Assembly (NCBI GenBank): GCA_037442385.1
Contig: JBBIQJ010000006.1
Coordinates: forward strand, 1 to 38,555
DNA from: LDYB01 sp037442385
GTDB taxonomy: Bacteria; Armatimonadota; Fimbriimonadia; Fimbriimonadales; GBS-DC
Reading direction: 5' to 3'
Length of the DNA stretch: 38,555 nucleotides
Of this stretch, positions 1 through 8,367 are shown in pieces. The position numbers and the translations under genes were made by a program. The notes below the pieces were generated by a model. The model was given only the letters and a program-made list of their open reading frames with translations. It searched no databases and had not been told where the DNA came from. The stretch's first letter is position 1. Each line of letters opens with the position of its first letter.

Positions 1-1
1 G

Positions 2-658
2 ATTCCCAACGGCATCCGCGCCGAGAAGTTTGAGTTTGAGTTCCCCGAAGCGGAGCGCGCGGCGTTTCGGCAGCGCTACGCCCAGCCCGACGAGCCGATT
101 GTGTTTTTCGTGGGGCGAATGGTTCCCGAAAAAGGCGTGCAGGTACTGCTCCAGGCATTCCCGATTGTGAAGGCGGGGGTTCCGAAAGCGAAGCTGGTGA
201 TAGCAGGCGGCGGCGCACGGGCGCATCTGGAGGGATTCGTGCGGTTTATGCATCTGGAAGACTCGGTGCAGTTTCTGGGCTTTATTCCCGATGACGATCT
301 GCTCCGCCTCTACAGGGTGGTGGATGTGGCGGTCTATCCGAGCTTGTACGAGCCGTTTGGCATTGTGGCGCTGGAGGCGATGGCGGTGGGTGTGCCCGTG
401 GTGGTTTCCGATGCGGGCGGCTTAAAAGAGGTGGTCTGGCATGAGCAGACGGGGATTATCACCTACGCAGGCAACCCTGAAAGTCTGGCGTGGGGTATCC
501 TGCGGGTGCTGAAGGGCCCTGAGTCGGCGCGGCGCCGCGCCGATTACGCTCGCGAGGTCGTGCGCACGGAGTTCAACTGGGAACGGATTGCCCAGCAGAT
601 CCGCAGGGTGTACCAGCGGGTCTGGGGCGAATATCTTCGGAGTGGCTGGGGACGTTAG
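2..658 (+). CDS. Glycosyltransferase family 4 protein, C-terminal part (5' end outside window)
   Basis: An open frame enters from the left edge (first complete codon at 2) and gives 218 residues, so the start lies upstream of the window. The visible part is the C-terminal Rossmann half of a GT-B enzyme: FFVGRMVPEKG opens the nucleotide-sugar domain, followed by LVIAGGG, VQFLGFIPDDDLLRLY and the GT4 EX7E signature in YEPFGIVALEA. In this family the two glutamates contact the donor nucleotide sugar, and the enzyme transfers a sugar to another sugar or lipid acceptor in the cytoplasm. Acceptor and donor cannot be inferred. The gene ends tail to tail with the TPR gene, overlapping it by 4 nt (656-658 versus 655-657). 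Confidence 0.9.
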   Translation: MPNGIRAEKFEFEFPEAERAAFRQRYAQPDEPIVFFVGRMVPEKGVQVLLQAFPIVKAGVPKAKLVIAGGGARAHLEGFVRFMHLEDSVQFLGFIPDDDLLRLYRVVDVAVYPSLYEPFGIVALEAMAVGVPVVVSDAGGLKEVVWHEQTGIITYAGNPESLAWGILRVLKGPESARRRADYAREVVRTEFNWERIAQQIRRVYQRVWGEYLRSGWGR

Positions 659-1572
659 GCGGCGAGGTCGCTGAGGGCGTTCCGCGCGATGGGGTTTTCC
701 GGGTCGATATCCAGCACTTGCTGGAAGTGGCGCCGCGCTTCGGCAAAGCGTCCGCAGTCGCGCAGGGTGATGGCAAGATTCAGGTGGGCTTCCAGATAGC
801 GGGGGTTAATTTCCAGCGCTTTCTGGAATTGCTCGATGGCTTCCTCTTCGCGTCCCAGCGCGGCGAGCGCCATGCCCAGATGATTGCGAATGTCGGCGAA
901 GTTGGGACGGATGGCAAGCGCCTTCCGATACTCCGCCACGGCAGCCTCGAAGTCGCCCCGCTTGTAAAGGTCGTCACCCAGTTGCGCATGATAGAGGGCG
1001 TCGTCCGTGCCGTTGGAGCCGAGCGTTTCAAAAAGCGCAATCGCCTGATCAAAGTAGCCCTTCCGGTCGTATTCCAGCGCCTGCTCCAGTCGTTTGGCGT
1101 CGAAGCTGGAGTCCAGCGAGGCGGCGAACCGAATCTGTTGAATGCCCTCTTCGCGATGTCCCGTCTCATAGAGCAAGATGCCCTTGTAGAGGTGCGCCTT
1201 GGCGAATCGGGCGTTGATAGCGAGAGCTTCGTTAATATGCCGGACGGCACCTTCGTAGTCGCGCAGTTTGCGCAGCGCCAGCGCGCGCTGGAAGTGGAGA
1301 TCGGCGTAGTGGGGATGAATTTCCAACGCCTGCGCGAAATGCTGGGCCGCCGCCTCGTATTGCCCCCGTCGGTAAGCCGCCTGACCCAGCTGCGCGTGCG
1401 ATTCCGCGATATAGAATTTCGCCAGCTTCTGCACCATCACATCGCGCGTTTCCGTGAGCGAACGCTCGAAGAGGCGCAACGCTTCCTCGAAGCGCCCATC
1501 ATCATAACACCGGATGCCCTCGTCGTAAGCACGGCTCTTCCCAACGCCCAGGAATTTCTGAAGGAACGACAT
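655..1572 (-). CDS. Tetratricopeptide-repeat protein
   Basis: The predicted protein has 305 residues. I start it at the ATG at 1572-1570 because AGGAGG lies about 6 nt upstream; an in-frame ATG 81 nt further upstream (1653) lacks a ribosome site. After a short N-terminal segment (MSFLQKFLGVGK), nearly the whole protein consists of about seven TPR units of 34 residues, with typical motifs such as ALRKLRDYEGAVRHINEALA and LGREEEAIEQFQKALEINP. TPR arrays are protein-protein interaction scaffolds. There is no signal peptide or membrane segment, so a cytoplasmic role is likely; the partner is unknown. It is divergent from the histidine kinase gene at 1674. Confidence 0.88.
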   Translation of the reverse strand: MSFLQKFLGVGKSRAYDEGIRCYDDGRFEEALRLFERSLTETRDVMVQKLAKFYIAESHAQLGQAAYRRGQYEAAAQHFAQALEIHPHYADLHFQRALALRKLRDYEGAVRHINEALAINARFAKAHLYKGILLYETGHREEGIQQIRFAASLDSSFDAKRLEQALEYDRKGYFDQAIALFETLGSNGTDDALYHAQLGDDLYKRGDFEAAVAEYRKALAIRPNFADIRNHLGMALAALGREEEAIEQFQKALEINPRYLEAHLNLAITLRDCGRFAEARRHFQQVLDIDPENPIARNALSDLAA

Positions 1573-1627
1573 GCTTGCCTCCTGTAGGGGATTATCGGAA
1601 GCGCGAAAACCCATCTTGAGAGGGGAC

Positions 1628-1658
1628 AGCAGGAATTGCGCCAGAAGAGACATATATT
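1628..1658 (+). promoter_or_regulatory. CAGGAATT element followed by a TATATT -10-like box upstream of the histidine kinase
   Basis: AGCAGGAATTGCGCCAGAAG begins at 1628 and TATATT lies at 1653-1658, with 23 nt from the C of CAGGA to the first T of the box. The same arrangement recurs on the minus strand near 18300-18330. It may be a promoter with an unusual upstream element; this is inference from pattern and position only. Confidence 0.35.
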
Positions 1659-1673
1659 TTTACTGGAGACGCC

Positions 1674-4028
1674 ATGCGCACACTGGCACAGGTGGTGATT
1701 ACCGGCACGGTTTACGCCCTGCTGGGCTGGGTGGGCTTGCACTATGCTTACCTCCCGACCTCTATTTCATTACTGTGGCTGCCGACAGGTTGGGCGATAG
1801 GGATGGTGTGGTGGTGGGGGCGTTCTGCGCTGGTGGGCGCGGCGCTGGCGGTTATCGTACTCTCTGGTCTTGCGGAAGGGTGGGGCTGGCAAGGGGTTGT
1901 CCGCGCGGGAATCAGCTGGCTTGCTTACAGTTCCATCACGATGCTCCTCAGACGCATGGGGTTCGACCCGAACTTCCGCTACCCGCGCGACCTTGGGGTG
2001 TTTTTAAGCGTGCTGACAGGCGTGCTGGCGTTCACTGCCGTGCTTCAGAACGGCGTGACGCTCCTGACAGGGTATTTCCCCATCAGTGCGTTCTGGGAGA
2101 ACTGGCTACACTGGTGGGGTGGGAACCTGTTAGGTGGACTGCTGATGGGCACCCCTCTGCTGGCGTATCAGCGTTTCAAAACTCTCAAGCCCCAGCACTG
2201 GGGCGAAATGGCGCTCACGACGGGACTGGTGGGAGGGTTGACCTACAGCGTGCGCCTGATAGATCCCTCCGGATACGCATCGCTTCTGCTGGTGCTGGCG
2301 CTTCCCTTGCTGATGTGGGCGACCCTGCGTTTTGAGATCGCGGGAGTGAGCCTTGCCCTGCTCGCGCTGGCGCTGGGGCTGGGACCGCCTTTTGGAGGGA
2401 TCCTGCGCTCTGGCTCGGAGCAGATGACGGTGGGGGTCTTCTTTACTTACTGGCTCTTCCTCGTGATGAGCTATCTTACAATGATGGTGCTGAGCGTTTA
2501 TGTGCGCCAGAAGCGCGATTTTGCCCAGAAGCTGGAAGACGCCTATCTGCAGATGGAAGCAATTTTGGAAAACGCGCCCACGGTCGCCATTCAGGGTTAC
2601 GACGCAGAGGGGCGAGTCGTGTTCTGGAACCGCGCCTCCGAAGAGATGTACGGCTACACGCGCGACCAGGCGAAAGGCAAAACCCTTTCGGAGCTGATTT
2701 TTACCCATGAGGAGGAACAGGAGTATCACACTCTGATTCGTGAAATCCTGCGCACTGGCAAGCCCGCTCCCCTGAAAGAGTGGGAGATTCGCACCGTGGA
2801 TGGGAAGACCCGCTACATTCTGTCTTCCCTGTTCCCTATCCGCCTGCGCGAGGGGACGGTTGTTATCTGCGCGGATATCGACATCACCGAGCGCAAGCGT
2901 CTGGAAGCCCAGTTACTGCAGGCGCAGAAACTGGAAAGTATTGGACGCCTGGCGGGTGGGGTGGCGCACGATTTCAATAACCTACTCGCCGCGATTATGG
3001 GCTACGCCGAACTGGGGATGACGCGCGTATCACCTGATCACCCCATCCAGCAAGATTTACAACATATCCTGGAAGCAACAGAAAAAGCCGCGAACATTGT
3101 GCGCCAACTACTGGGATTCGCCCGCAAGCAATTCGCCCAACCGCGTCCTACAGATATTAACCAGGTGATTCAGGGAATGCTTTCGCTCTTTGAGCACACC
3201 CTCGGCAAAAACATTAAGGTTAATCTCGAGCTACACGCGGCGCCTCTGGTGGTGCTGATAGATCCTGCCCAGCTGGAGCAGATTCTGATGAACCTCGTGC
3301 TGAACGCGCGTGATGCCATGCCGAGCGGAGGCAAGATTACCATCCGTACCTACTCCCACCGCATTGAACAGCCGACTCCCGCGCTCCCTAAGGATGCACC
3401 GCCAGGGGAATACGAATGCTTGAGCGTGCGCGATGAAGGCATCGGAATTGCTCCTGAAGATCTGCCTCACATTTTTGAACCCTTCTATACCACCAAAGGC
3501 ACCTATGGGCATGGGCTGGGGCTGGCAACGGTCTACGGGATTGTGGCTCAGAATCACGGATTCCTGCAGGTGTTCAGCCGACTCGGACAGGGAACCGAGT
3601 TCCGTATTTGCTTTCCACGCTATGATGAACCTACTGTCTCCGAACCCCTCTTACCGGGGGAGGCTGTCCAGTCGGAGCGCGCGCAAATATTACTGGTGGA
3701 AGACGATAAGGATGTTCGCGAAAGCCTTAGCCTGATGCTTCAGGTGATGGGGCATCCAGTTCACGCCTGTGCCACACCATCAGAAGCCCTTGAGGCAAGC
3801 CAGCAGAAATCTTTCGAGATTCTTATCACCGATGTCGGGCTGCCTGAAATGAACGGTTATCAACTCGCAGAACAGGTGGCAAAGCACTGCCCCGAGATTC
3901 GTTGCCTCTTCATGAGCGGTCGTCAGGAAGGCACCCCGCCACTGGCTTTGAACCTGCGCTATACCTTTTTAGCAAAACCTTTCAGCCTGCGCCGCCTGCA
4001 GGAGGCTCTGAAAAAATTACACGAATAG
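1674..4028 (+). CDS. MASE1-PAS hybrid histidine kinase with C-terminal receiver domain
   Basis: 784 residues. The domain order is a polytopic MASE1-like membrane sensor (about 5-275, starting VVITGTVYALLGWVGL), a PAS domain (about 295-405, with WNRASEEMYGY), a HisKA dimerisation domain with phospho-acceptor His432 in GGVAHDFNNLLA, a HATPase_c domain with N-box residues Asn540 and Asn544 and the G-box GHGLGLATVYGIV, and a CheY-like receiver (about 667-784) with acidic pocket EDD, phospho-acceptor Asp720 and Lys768. The protein should autophosphorylate at the inner membrane and pass phosphate to its own receiver, and from there probably to a separate phosphotransfer partner not seen here. GGAG precedes the ATG. 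The input signal is not evident. Confidence 0.93.
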   Translation: MRTLAQVVITGTVYALLGWVGLHYAYLPTSISLLWLPTGWAIGMVWWWGRSALVGAALAVIVLSGLAEGWGWQGVVRAGISWLAYSSITMLLRRMGFDPNFRYPRDLGVFLSVLTGVLAFTAVLQNGVTLLTGYFPISAFWENWLHWWGGNLLGGLLMGTPLLAYQRFKTLKPQHWGEMALTTGLVGGLTYSVRLIDPSGYASLLLVLALPLLMWATLRFEIAGVSLALLALALGLGPPFGGILRSGSEQMTVGVFFTYWLFLVMSYLTMMVLSVYVRQKRDFAQKLEDAYLQMEAILENAPTVAIQGYDAEGRVVFWNRASEEMYGYTRDQAKGKTLSELIFTHEEEQEYHTLIREILRTGKPAPLKEWEIRTVDGKTRYILSSLFPIRLREGTVVICADIDITERKRLEAQLLQAQKLESIGRLAGGVAHDFNNLLAAIMGYAELGMTRVSPDHPIQQDLQHILEATEKAANIVRQLLGFARKQFAQPRPTDINQVIQGMLSLFEHTLGKNIKVNLELHAAPLVVLIDPAQLEQILMNLVLNARDAMPSGGKITIRTYSHRIEQPTPALPKDAPPGEYECLSVRDEGIGIAPEDLPHIFEPFYTTKGTYGHGLGLATVYGIVAQNHGFLQVFSRLGQGTEFRICFPRYDEPTVSEPLLPGEAVQSERAQILLVEDDKDVRESLSLMLQVMGHPVHACATPSEALEASQQKSFEILITDVGLPEMNGYQLAEQVAKHCPEIRCLFMSGRQEGTPPLALNLRYTFLAKPFSLRRLQEALKKLHE

Positions 4029-4063
4029 CGGAACTTAAGCCCCCCTCAAACCGTCTGATGTGC

Positions 4064-4069
4064 TATAAT
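4064..4069 (+). promoter_or_regulatory. Extended -10 promoter of the metallopeptidase gene
   Basis: A perfect TATAAT preceded by TG with one base between (TGCTATAAT) lies 18 nt upstream of the ATG at 4088. There is no good -35 match. The predicted RNA would begin around 4076, at or just before the GGAGG ribosome site (4076-4080), giving a very short leader. Confidence 0.55.
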
Positions 4070-4087
4070 ACCAAAGGAGGTATGCGA

Positions 4088-5593
4088 ATGCAGAGATTAG
4101 TCTGGCTTGCGGTAGTAGGTGTTTGTCTGACAGGTACGCTTGAAGCTCAAAGAACACCATTGGTCAGCACCCCCCTTTACCCCTCATGGGCGCCCCTATG
4201 GGATTGGGAACGGGCGCCTTCGATGGAAGAGCGCCATGCGCTGATTGCTTCACTCACCGGGATTGAAGCCGTGGGCACATGCTGTGTGGAGGGCGTCAGC
4301 TACGAAGGCATCCCCATGCATCTGTGCTTTGCGCCGGGCACTCCGCCTGAATATGTGGAGTATGTCTCACGCTTGATTTTTGGCGACTTTTTCCCCAGCT
4401 ACAGTCTTGGGGCACGGTGGAGCAGCACCTCGTACGGTAGCACAGGCTCTCGAGGCAATCCCATCCGCCTGCGGTGGAGCTTTGTGCCAGACGGTACTCC
4501 GCTGCCAGGGCTTTCGGGAGGCTCGCAACCCAGCAACCTGTTCAGCAGTATGAACAGCAAGTTTGGCAACAACACCACCCTCTGGCAGAACCAGTTCCGC
4601 AACTGTTTCGCACGCTGGTCACAGGTAGCAGGGATTCGCTACGAAGAAGTGGGCGACGACGGCGCGGCATTCCCGAACTCGTCAGGTTCCGCCACCGCGC
4701 CACGCGGCGATGTGCGTATCGGTGCCCGCAACCTTGATGGAGCTGGCAACGTGCTGGCGTTCAACTACTTCCCCAATGGGGGCGACATGGTGCTGGACTC
4801 CAGCGAGAGCTGGCAGTCCAGCTCGGGCACCTATCGCTTCCTGCGCAACACCGTGATGCACGAACATGGGCACGGCTTGGGACTAGGGCATGTAATCCCC
4901 ACTGACCGCACGAAGCTGATGGAACCCTACCTCAACACCAACTTTGACGGTCCGCAGGACGACGATATTCGAGGCGCCCAACGCCTTTATGGCGACCCGT
5001 ACGAGCTGAATAATACCGTTGCGACCGCAACGCCTATCGACATGACCAGCACGAACAGCGCCACTCTGGATATGGCAAGCCTGGATCGCACTGCGGATGT
5101 GGACTGGTATCGCCTGACGATACCCCCCAGCCGACGCCTCACGATTACCGTGACCCCAATCGGCGCCGCCTATCAGGTGGGGCCTGACGGCGGCACGGCA
5201 ACGAGCATCGACACGCGCCTGATTCAGAATCTGCAACTGGAGCTGCGCGCCTCTAACGGTACCACCATTCTCGCTACCGCCACCAGCAACGGCGTGGGAG
5301 TGCCGGAACAAATCCTCAACTATCTGCTTCCCCCGGCAGGCGGCACTTTCTACGCGCGGGTCTATTCAGGTAGCGGCTCCACCGATGATGTGCAACGCTA
5401 CCGAATCACGGTGCAAACCACTGCCCTGCCCGCAGGCGATGTGGACGGCAACGGCTGCGTGGATGACGCCGACCTGCTAGCAATCCTGTTTGGGTTCGGC
5501 AGCAGCGCCCCTGCCCTGGACCTGGACGGCAACGGCGTGGTAGATGATGCCGACCTACTGACCCTGCTGTTCAACTTCGGCGCAGGGTGCTGA
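4088..5593 (+). CDS. Secreted matrixin-type (M10-like) zinc metallopeptidase with dockerin-like C terminus
   Basis: The ATG at 4088 is chosen because GGAGG (4076-4080) lies 7 nt upstream and a signal peptide starts exactly there (MQRLVWLAVV to LEA, about residues 1-20). It gives 501 residues. The metzincin zinc site is complete: HEHGHGLGLGH with His258, Glu259, His262 and His268, followed by a likely Met-turn in KLMEPY. After the catalytic domain comes a beta-rich segment (about 304-425, from DPYELNN) resembling PPC domains. The last ~52 residues are a duplicated calcium-loop module, DVDGNGCVDDADLL and DLDGNGVVDDADLL, ending FNFGAGC. It is probably an exported, calcium-binding peptidase. The module also ends the WD40 protein at 20634-22679. 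An intrinsic terminator follows. Confidence 0.9.
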   Translation: MQRLVWLAVVGVCLTGTLEAQRTPLVSTPLYPSWAPLWDWERAPSMEERHALIASLTGIEAVGTCCVEGVSYEGIPMHLCFAPGTPPEYVEYVSRLIFGDFFPSYSLGARWSSTSYGSTGSRGNPIRLRWSFVPDGTPLPGLSGGSQPSNLFSSMNSKFGNNTTLWQNQFRNCFARWSQVAGIRYEEVGDDGAAFPNSSGSATAPRGDVRIGARNLDGAGNVLAFNYFPNGGDMVLDSSESWQSSSGTYRFLRNTVMHEHGHGLGLGHVIPTDRTKLMEPYLNTNFDGPQDDDIRGAQRLYGDPYELNNTVATATPIDMTSTNSATLDMASLDRTADVDWYRLTIPPSRRLTITVTPIGAAYQVGPDGGTATSIDTRLIQNLQLELRASNGTTILATATSNGVGVPEQILNYLLPPAGGTFYARVYSGSGSTDDVQRYRITVQTTALPAGDVDGNGCVDDADLLAILFGFGSSAPALDLDGNGVVDDADLLTLLFNFGAGC

Positions 5594-5614
5594 AACCGGA
5601 AGCGAAACCTTCTC

Positions 5615-5655
5615 CACACCCCCTCCTGATTCTGGGAGGGGGTGTGTTTTAATTT
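5615..5655 (+). terminator. Rho-independent terminator after the metallopeptidase gene
   Basis: A perfect 12-bp stem (CACACCCCCTCC at 5615-5626 with its complement at 5635-5646) has an 8-nt loop and is followed by TTTTAATTT. It starts about 20 nt after the stop codon and separates this gene from the rpsO promoter. Confidence 0.93.
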
Positions 5656-5664
5656 GCAATCGGG

Positions 5665-5670
5665 TATAAT
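5665..5670 (+). promoter_or_regulatory. rpsO-pnp-carA promoter (-10 box)
   Basis: CGGGTATAAT carries a perfect -10 at 5665-5670, immediately downstream of the terminator. No convincing -35 is present at 17 bp. Transcription would start near 5677, giving a leader of about 117 nt before rpsO. Confidence 0.7.
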
Positions 5671-5679
5671 CTCTGTCAA

Positions 5680-5760
5680 TCGCTGGGGAGAAGCGGTCGG
5701 CGCCGTTTGATGAGGGCGCTTCGGCTCTCTCATGAAACGGCAGCGGCCTCTCTCCAGCGA
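5680..5760 (+). ncRNA. Structured rpsO 5' leader, candidate S15 autoregulatory element
   Basis: The leader folds into one long imperfect hairpin. The outer helix is 12 bp: 5680-5691 pairs with 5749-5760, with one G-U. GGTC at 5695-5698 can pair with GGCC at 5745-5748 across an internal loop. The inner helix pairs 5702-5719 with 5724-5741 (18 positions, two mismatches) and is capped by a C(UUCG)G tetraloop at 5720-5723. The structure ends 11 nt before the ribosome-binding region at 5771-5785. In several bacteria S15 binds its own leader and represses rpsO translation; the position here fits, but the fold does not obviously match a class I recognise. Confidence 0.6.
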
Positions 5761-5793
5761 TACTACCAGCAAGGAGGTAAGGAGGAAAACAGC

Positions 5794-6069
5794 ATGCCGC
5801 TGACACCTGAACAGAAACGACAGATTATCGAGGAGTTCAAACGACACGAGGGCGACACGGGGTCTCCTGAAGTCCAGATCGCCCTGCTGACGGCACGCAT
5901 CCATCAGCTCACCGAACACCTGAAAAAACACCGCAAGGATTTCCACTCCCGACGCGGGCTGGTGATGCTGGTCGGGCAACGCCGACAACTGCTGAACTAT
6001 CTCGCCAACGAGGACATTCAGCGCTACCGTGCCATCGTTGAGAAGTTAGGACTGCGCTCGCAGCGCTAA
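5794..6069 (+). CDS. rpsO: 30S ribosomal protein S15
   Basis: 91 residues, close to the usual 88-89. The sequence is canonical S15: MPLTPEQKRQIIEEFKRHEG, TGSPEVQIALLTARIHQLTEHLKKH, and SRRGLVMLVGQRRQLLNYL. S15 is a primary 16S rRNA-binding protein that nucleates the 30S platform. The start at 5794 is preceded by two consecutive AGGAGG-type sites (5772-5785); the longer in-frame ORF from 5707 runs through the leader hairpin and is not the gene. It is followed after 15 nt by pnp, the classic rpsO-pnp arrangement. Confidence 0.98.
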   Translation: MPLTPEQKRQIIEEFKRHEGDTGSPEVQIALLTARIHQLTEHLKKHRKDFHSRRGLVMLVGQRRQLLNYLANEDIQRYRAIVEKLGLRSQR

Positions 6070-6084
6070 GAGGGAGGTTTTTAT

Positions 6085-8364
6085 ATGCAACGCTATGCTT
6101 TAGTTTCCGCCGAGATCGGCGGACGCGAGTTGTCGCTGGAGACAGGTCTACTCGCCAATCAAGCTTCGGGGGCAGTCGTCGTGCGCTACGGCGATACGGT
6201 GGTGCTGGTCACCGCCACGATGAGCCCCAAAGCGCGAACCGATATCGATTTCTTCCCGCTGATTGTAGACTTTGAGGAGCGCAAGTACGCCGTCGGCAAA
6301 ATTCCGGGCGGGTTCCTGAAGCGCGGGGGGCGCCCTTCCGACGAGTCCATCGTGCAGGGACGACTGGTGGACCGCTCCATCCGCCCACTGTTCCCCAAAG
6401 GGATGCGCAACGAGGTTCAGGTGATTGTGCTACCCCTTTCGGTGGACTTCGATAACCCGCCCGCCGTGCTGGGTATTATTGGCGCGTCGGCGGCGCTGAG
6501 TATCTCGCCCATCCCCTGGAACGGACCGCTGGGCGCCGTGCGAATCGGGTATGTGAACGGCGACTTTATCGTGAACCCCACCAGCGAGCTGAGCGAGATG
6601 TCGGCGTTAGAGCTGGTGGTCGCCAGCCGACCCGACCATGTGATGATGATCGAAGCCGACGCTGACCAGGTGCCCGAAGAGGTGATGATGCAAGCCATCA
6701 CCCTCGCGCACGAGGTCAATCAACAGGTGATTGCGCTGATTGAAGAGCTCAAGGCGCAGGCGGGCCAACCGAAGGCGGAAATCACCTACTATCTGGTCAG
6801 CGATGAACTCAAAGAGGCAGTCAAGCGATTCGCGGGCGACTCGCTCAAGCAAGCCATCCAGAACCCCGATAAGCTCGCTCGCGAGGCGGGGCTGAGCCAG
6901 CTCAAAGAGGAGATTGTAACCCAGATGAACACCCCCACCGATCCCGAGCTGCCACCCCCCTATGAAGGGCGCGAACTGGAACTCTCTATGGCGGTGGATG
7001 AGGTCATCAAAGAGACCGTGCGCCAGCTGATTCTGGAGGAGGGCAAGCGCCCCGATGGACGCGCGCCCAACGAAATCCGCGAAATTCGCTGCGCCGTCGG
7101 CTTCCTGCCACGCACGCACGGCAGCGGGCTGTTCCAGCGCGGACAGACGCAGGTGCTGACCACCTGTACACTCGGCTCCCTGCACGAAGCCCAGATTCTG
7201 GACGCGCTCAGCGAGGAAGAAACCAAACGCTACATGCACTTCTACAACTTCCCGCCCTTCAGCGTGGGAGAAGTGCGCCCCTTGCGCGGAGCAGGACGCC
7301 GCGAGGTCGGGCACGGTATGCTCGCCGAACGCGCTCTCGTGCGTATGATCCCCTCTGAAGAGGAGTTCCCTTACGCAATCCTGCTCTACTCGGAAGTGCT
7401 GGAATCGAACGGCTCCACTTCCATGGCGAGCGTGTGCGGCAGTACCCTCGCCCTGATGGACGCAGGAGTGCCCATCAAAGCGCCTGTCGCTGGAATTGCC
7501 ACCGGACTCGTGTATGAAAGCGATGACCGCTACGAGCTGCTGACCGATATTCAGGGCATGGAAGACGCCTGCGGCGACATGGACTTCAAAGTGGCAGGCA
7601 CGCAAACGGGCATCACCGCGATTCAGCTGGACCTGAAAATCCCGGGCTTGCCGATGCCCATTATCGCCGAAACACTTCAGCGAGCGCGCGAGGCGCGGCT
7701 GTTCATCCTGCAGAAGATGCTGGAGGTCATTCCTGAACCGCGTCCGGAGGTGTCGCCGCGCGCACCGCGCATTTTCGTGATGGAGATTAACCCCGAAAAG
7801 ATTGGCGAGGTGATTGGCCCAGGCGGGAAGATGGTCAAAAAGATTACCGCCGAGACGGGGGCGCAGATTCAAATCGAACAGACGGGCAAGGTCTTTATCG
7901 CCGCGCCTGACGGCGAATCGGGTGAACGCGCGCGCCAGATGATTGAGGCGCTCACCAAAGAGATTGCCGTCGGCGAGGTCTACACCGGGCGCGTAACGCG
8001 CCTGATGTCGCGCGGCGCATTTGTAGAGATCCTGCCTGGCAAGGAAGGGCTGGTGGAACTCCGCGAACTGACCGATCGCCGCATCAGCCGCCCCGACGAG
8101 GTGGTCAAGGTCGGCGATGTGTTGCGCGTGCGCGTCAAAGAGATTGACGGGCTGGGACGCATTAACCTCAGCGCCCGCGGGCTGGAGCAGACGCTCGAAA
8201 CGCTCAAGGGCGGTGCGCCCGCATCCGCGCAAAGTGCGCCTTCAGGTGGACGCCCCCACCATCCACCACGCCCAGCACCACCACGCCCCCAGCGTGAACC
8301 CGAACGCCCGAAACCGGAGCCGACCGAAGAGCTACCAAAACCGCAGTTCCGACCGAAACGCTAA
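6085..8364 (+). CDS. pnp: Polyribonucleotide nucleotidyltransferase (PNPase)
   Basis: 759 residues, a full-length PNPase. The order is a first RNase PH domain (about 10-140, with RGGRPSDESIVQGRLVDRSI), an alpha-helical linker, a second catalytic RNase PH domain (about 310-540, with MEDACGDMDFKVAGT), a KH domain (about 555-612, IGEVIGPGGKMVKKI) and an S1 domain (about 620-690, GRVTRLMSRGAFVEILPGKEGL). A proline- and arginine-rich tail of about 50 residues follows, of the type that can bind RNase E in other bacteria. The enzyme degrades RNA 3' to 5' with phosphate. GGGAGG precedes the ATG. It is co-transcribed with rpsO, and carA begins 3 nt after its stop. Confidence 0.98.
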   Translation: MQRYALVSAEIGGRELSLETGLLANQASGAVVVRYGDTVVLVTATMSPKARTDIDFFPLIVDFEERKYAVGKIPGGFLKRGGRPSDESIVQGRLVDRSIRPLFPKGMRNEVQVIVLPLSVDFDNPPAVLGIIGASAALSISPIPWNGPLGAVRIGYVNGDFIVNPTSELSEMSALELVVASRPDHVMMIEADADQVPEEVMMQAITLAHEVNQQVIALIEELKAQAGQPKAEITYYLVSDELKEAVKRFAGDSLKQAIQNPDKLAREAGLSQLKEEIVTQMNTPTDPELPPPYEGRELELSMAVDEVIKETVRQLILEEGKRPDGRAPNEIREIRCAVGFLPRTHGSGLFQRGQTQVLTTCTLGSLHEAQILDALSEEETKRYMHFYNFPPFSVGEVRPLRGAGRREVGHGMLAERALVRMIPSEEEFPYAILLYSEVLESNGSTSMASVCGSTLALMDAGVPIKAPVAGIATGLVYESDDRYELLTDIQGMEDACGDMDFKVAGTQTGITAIQLDLKIPGLPMPIIAETLQRAREARLFILQKMLEVIPEPRPEVSPRAPRIFVMEINPEKIGEVIGPGGKMVKKITAETGAQIQIEQTGKVFIAAPDGESGERARQMIEALTKEIAVGEVYTGRVTRLMSRGAFVEILPGKEGLVELRELTDRRISRPDEVVKVGDVLRVRVKEIDGLGRINLSARGLEQTLETLKGGAPASAQSAPSGGRPHHPPRPAPPRPQREPERPKPEPTEELPKPQFRPKR

Positions 8365-8367
8365 CCG

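Noticed and set aside
718..1587. 289-codon plus-strand frame
   Set aside because: Antisense to the TPR gene; no recognisable motif.
3902..4087. In-frame N-terminal extension of the metallopeptidase
   Set aside because: It overlaps the end of the histidine kinase gene and lies upstream of the promoter and signal peptide.
6607..8232. 541-codon open frame antisense to pnp
   Set aside because: It mirrors the strong codon bias of pnp, has low-complexity His/Arg/Ala-rich content and no ribosome site; pnp is unmistakable.
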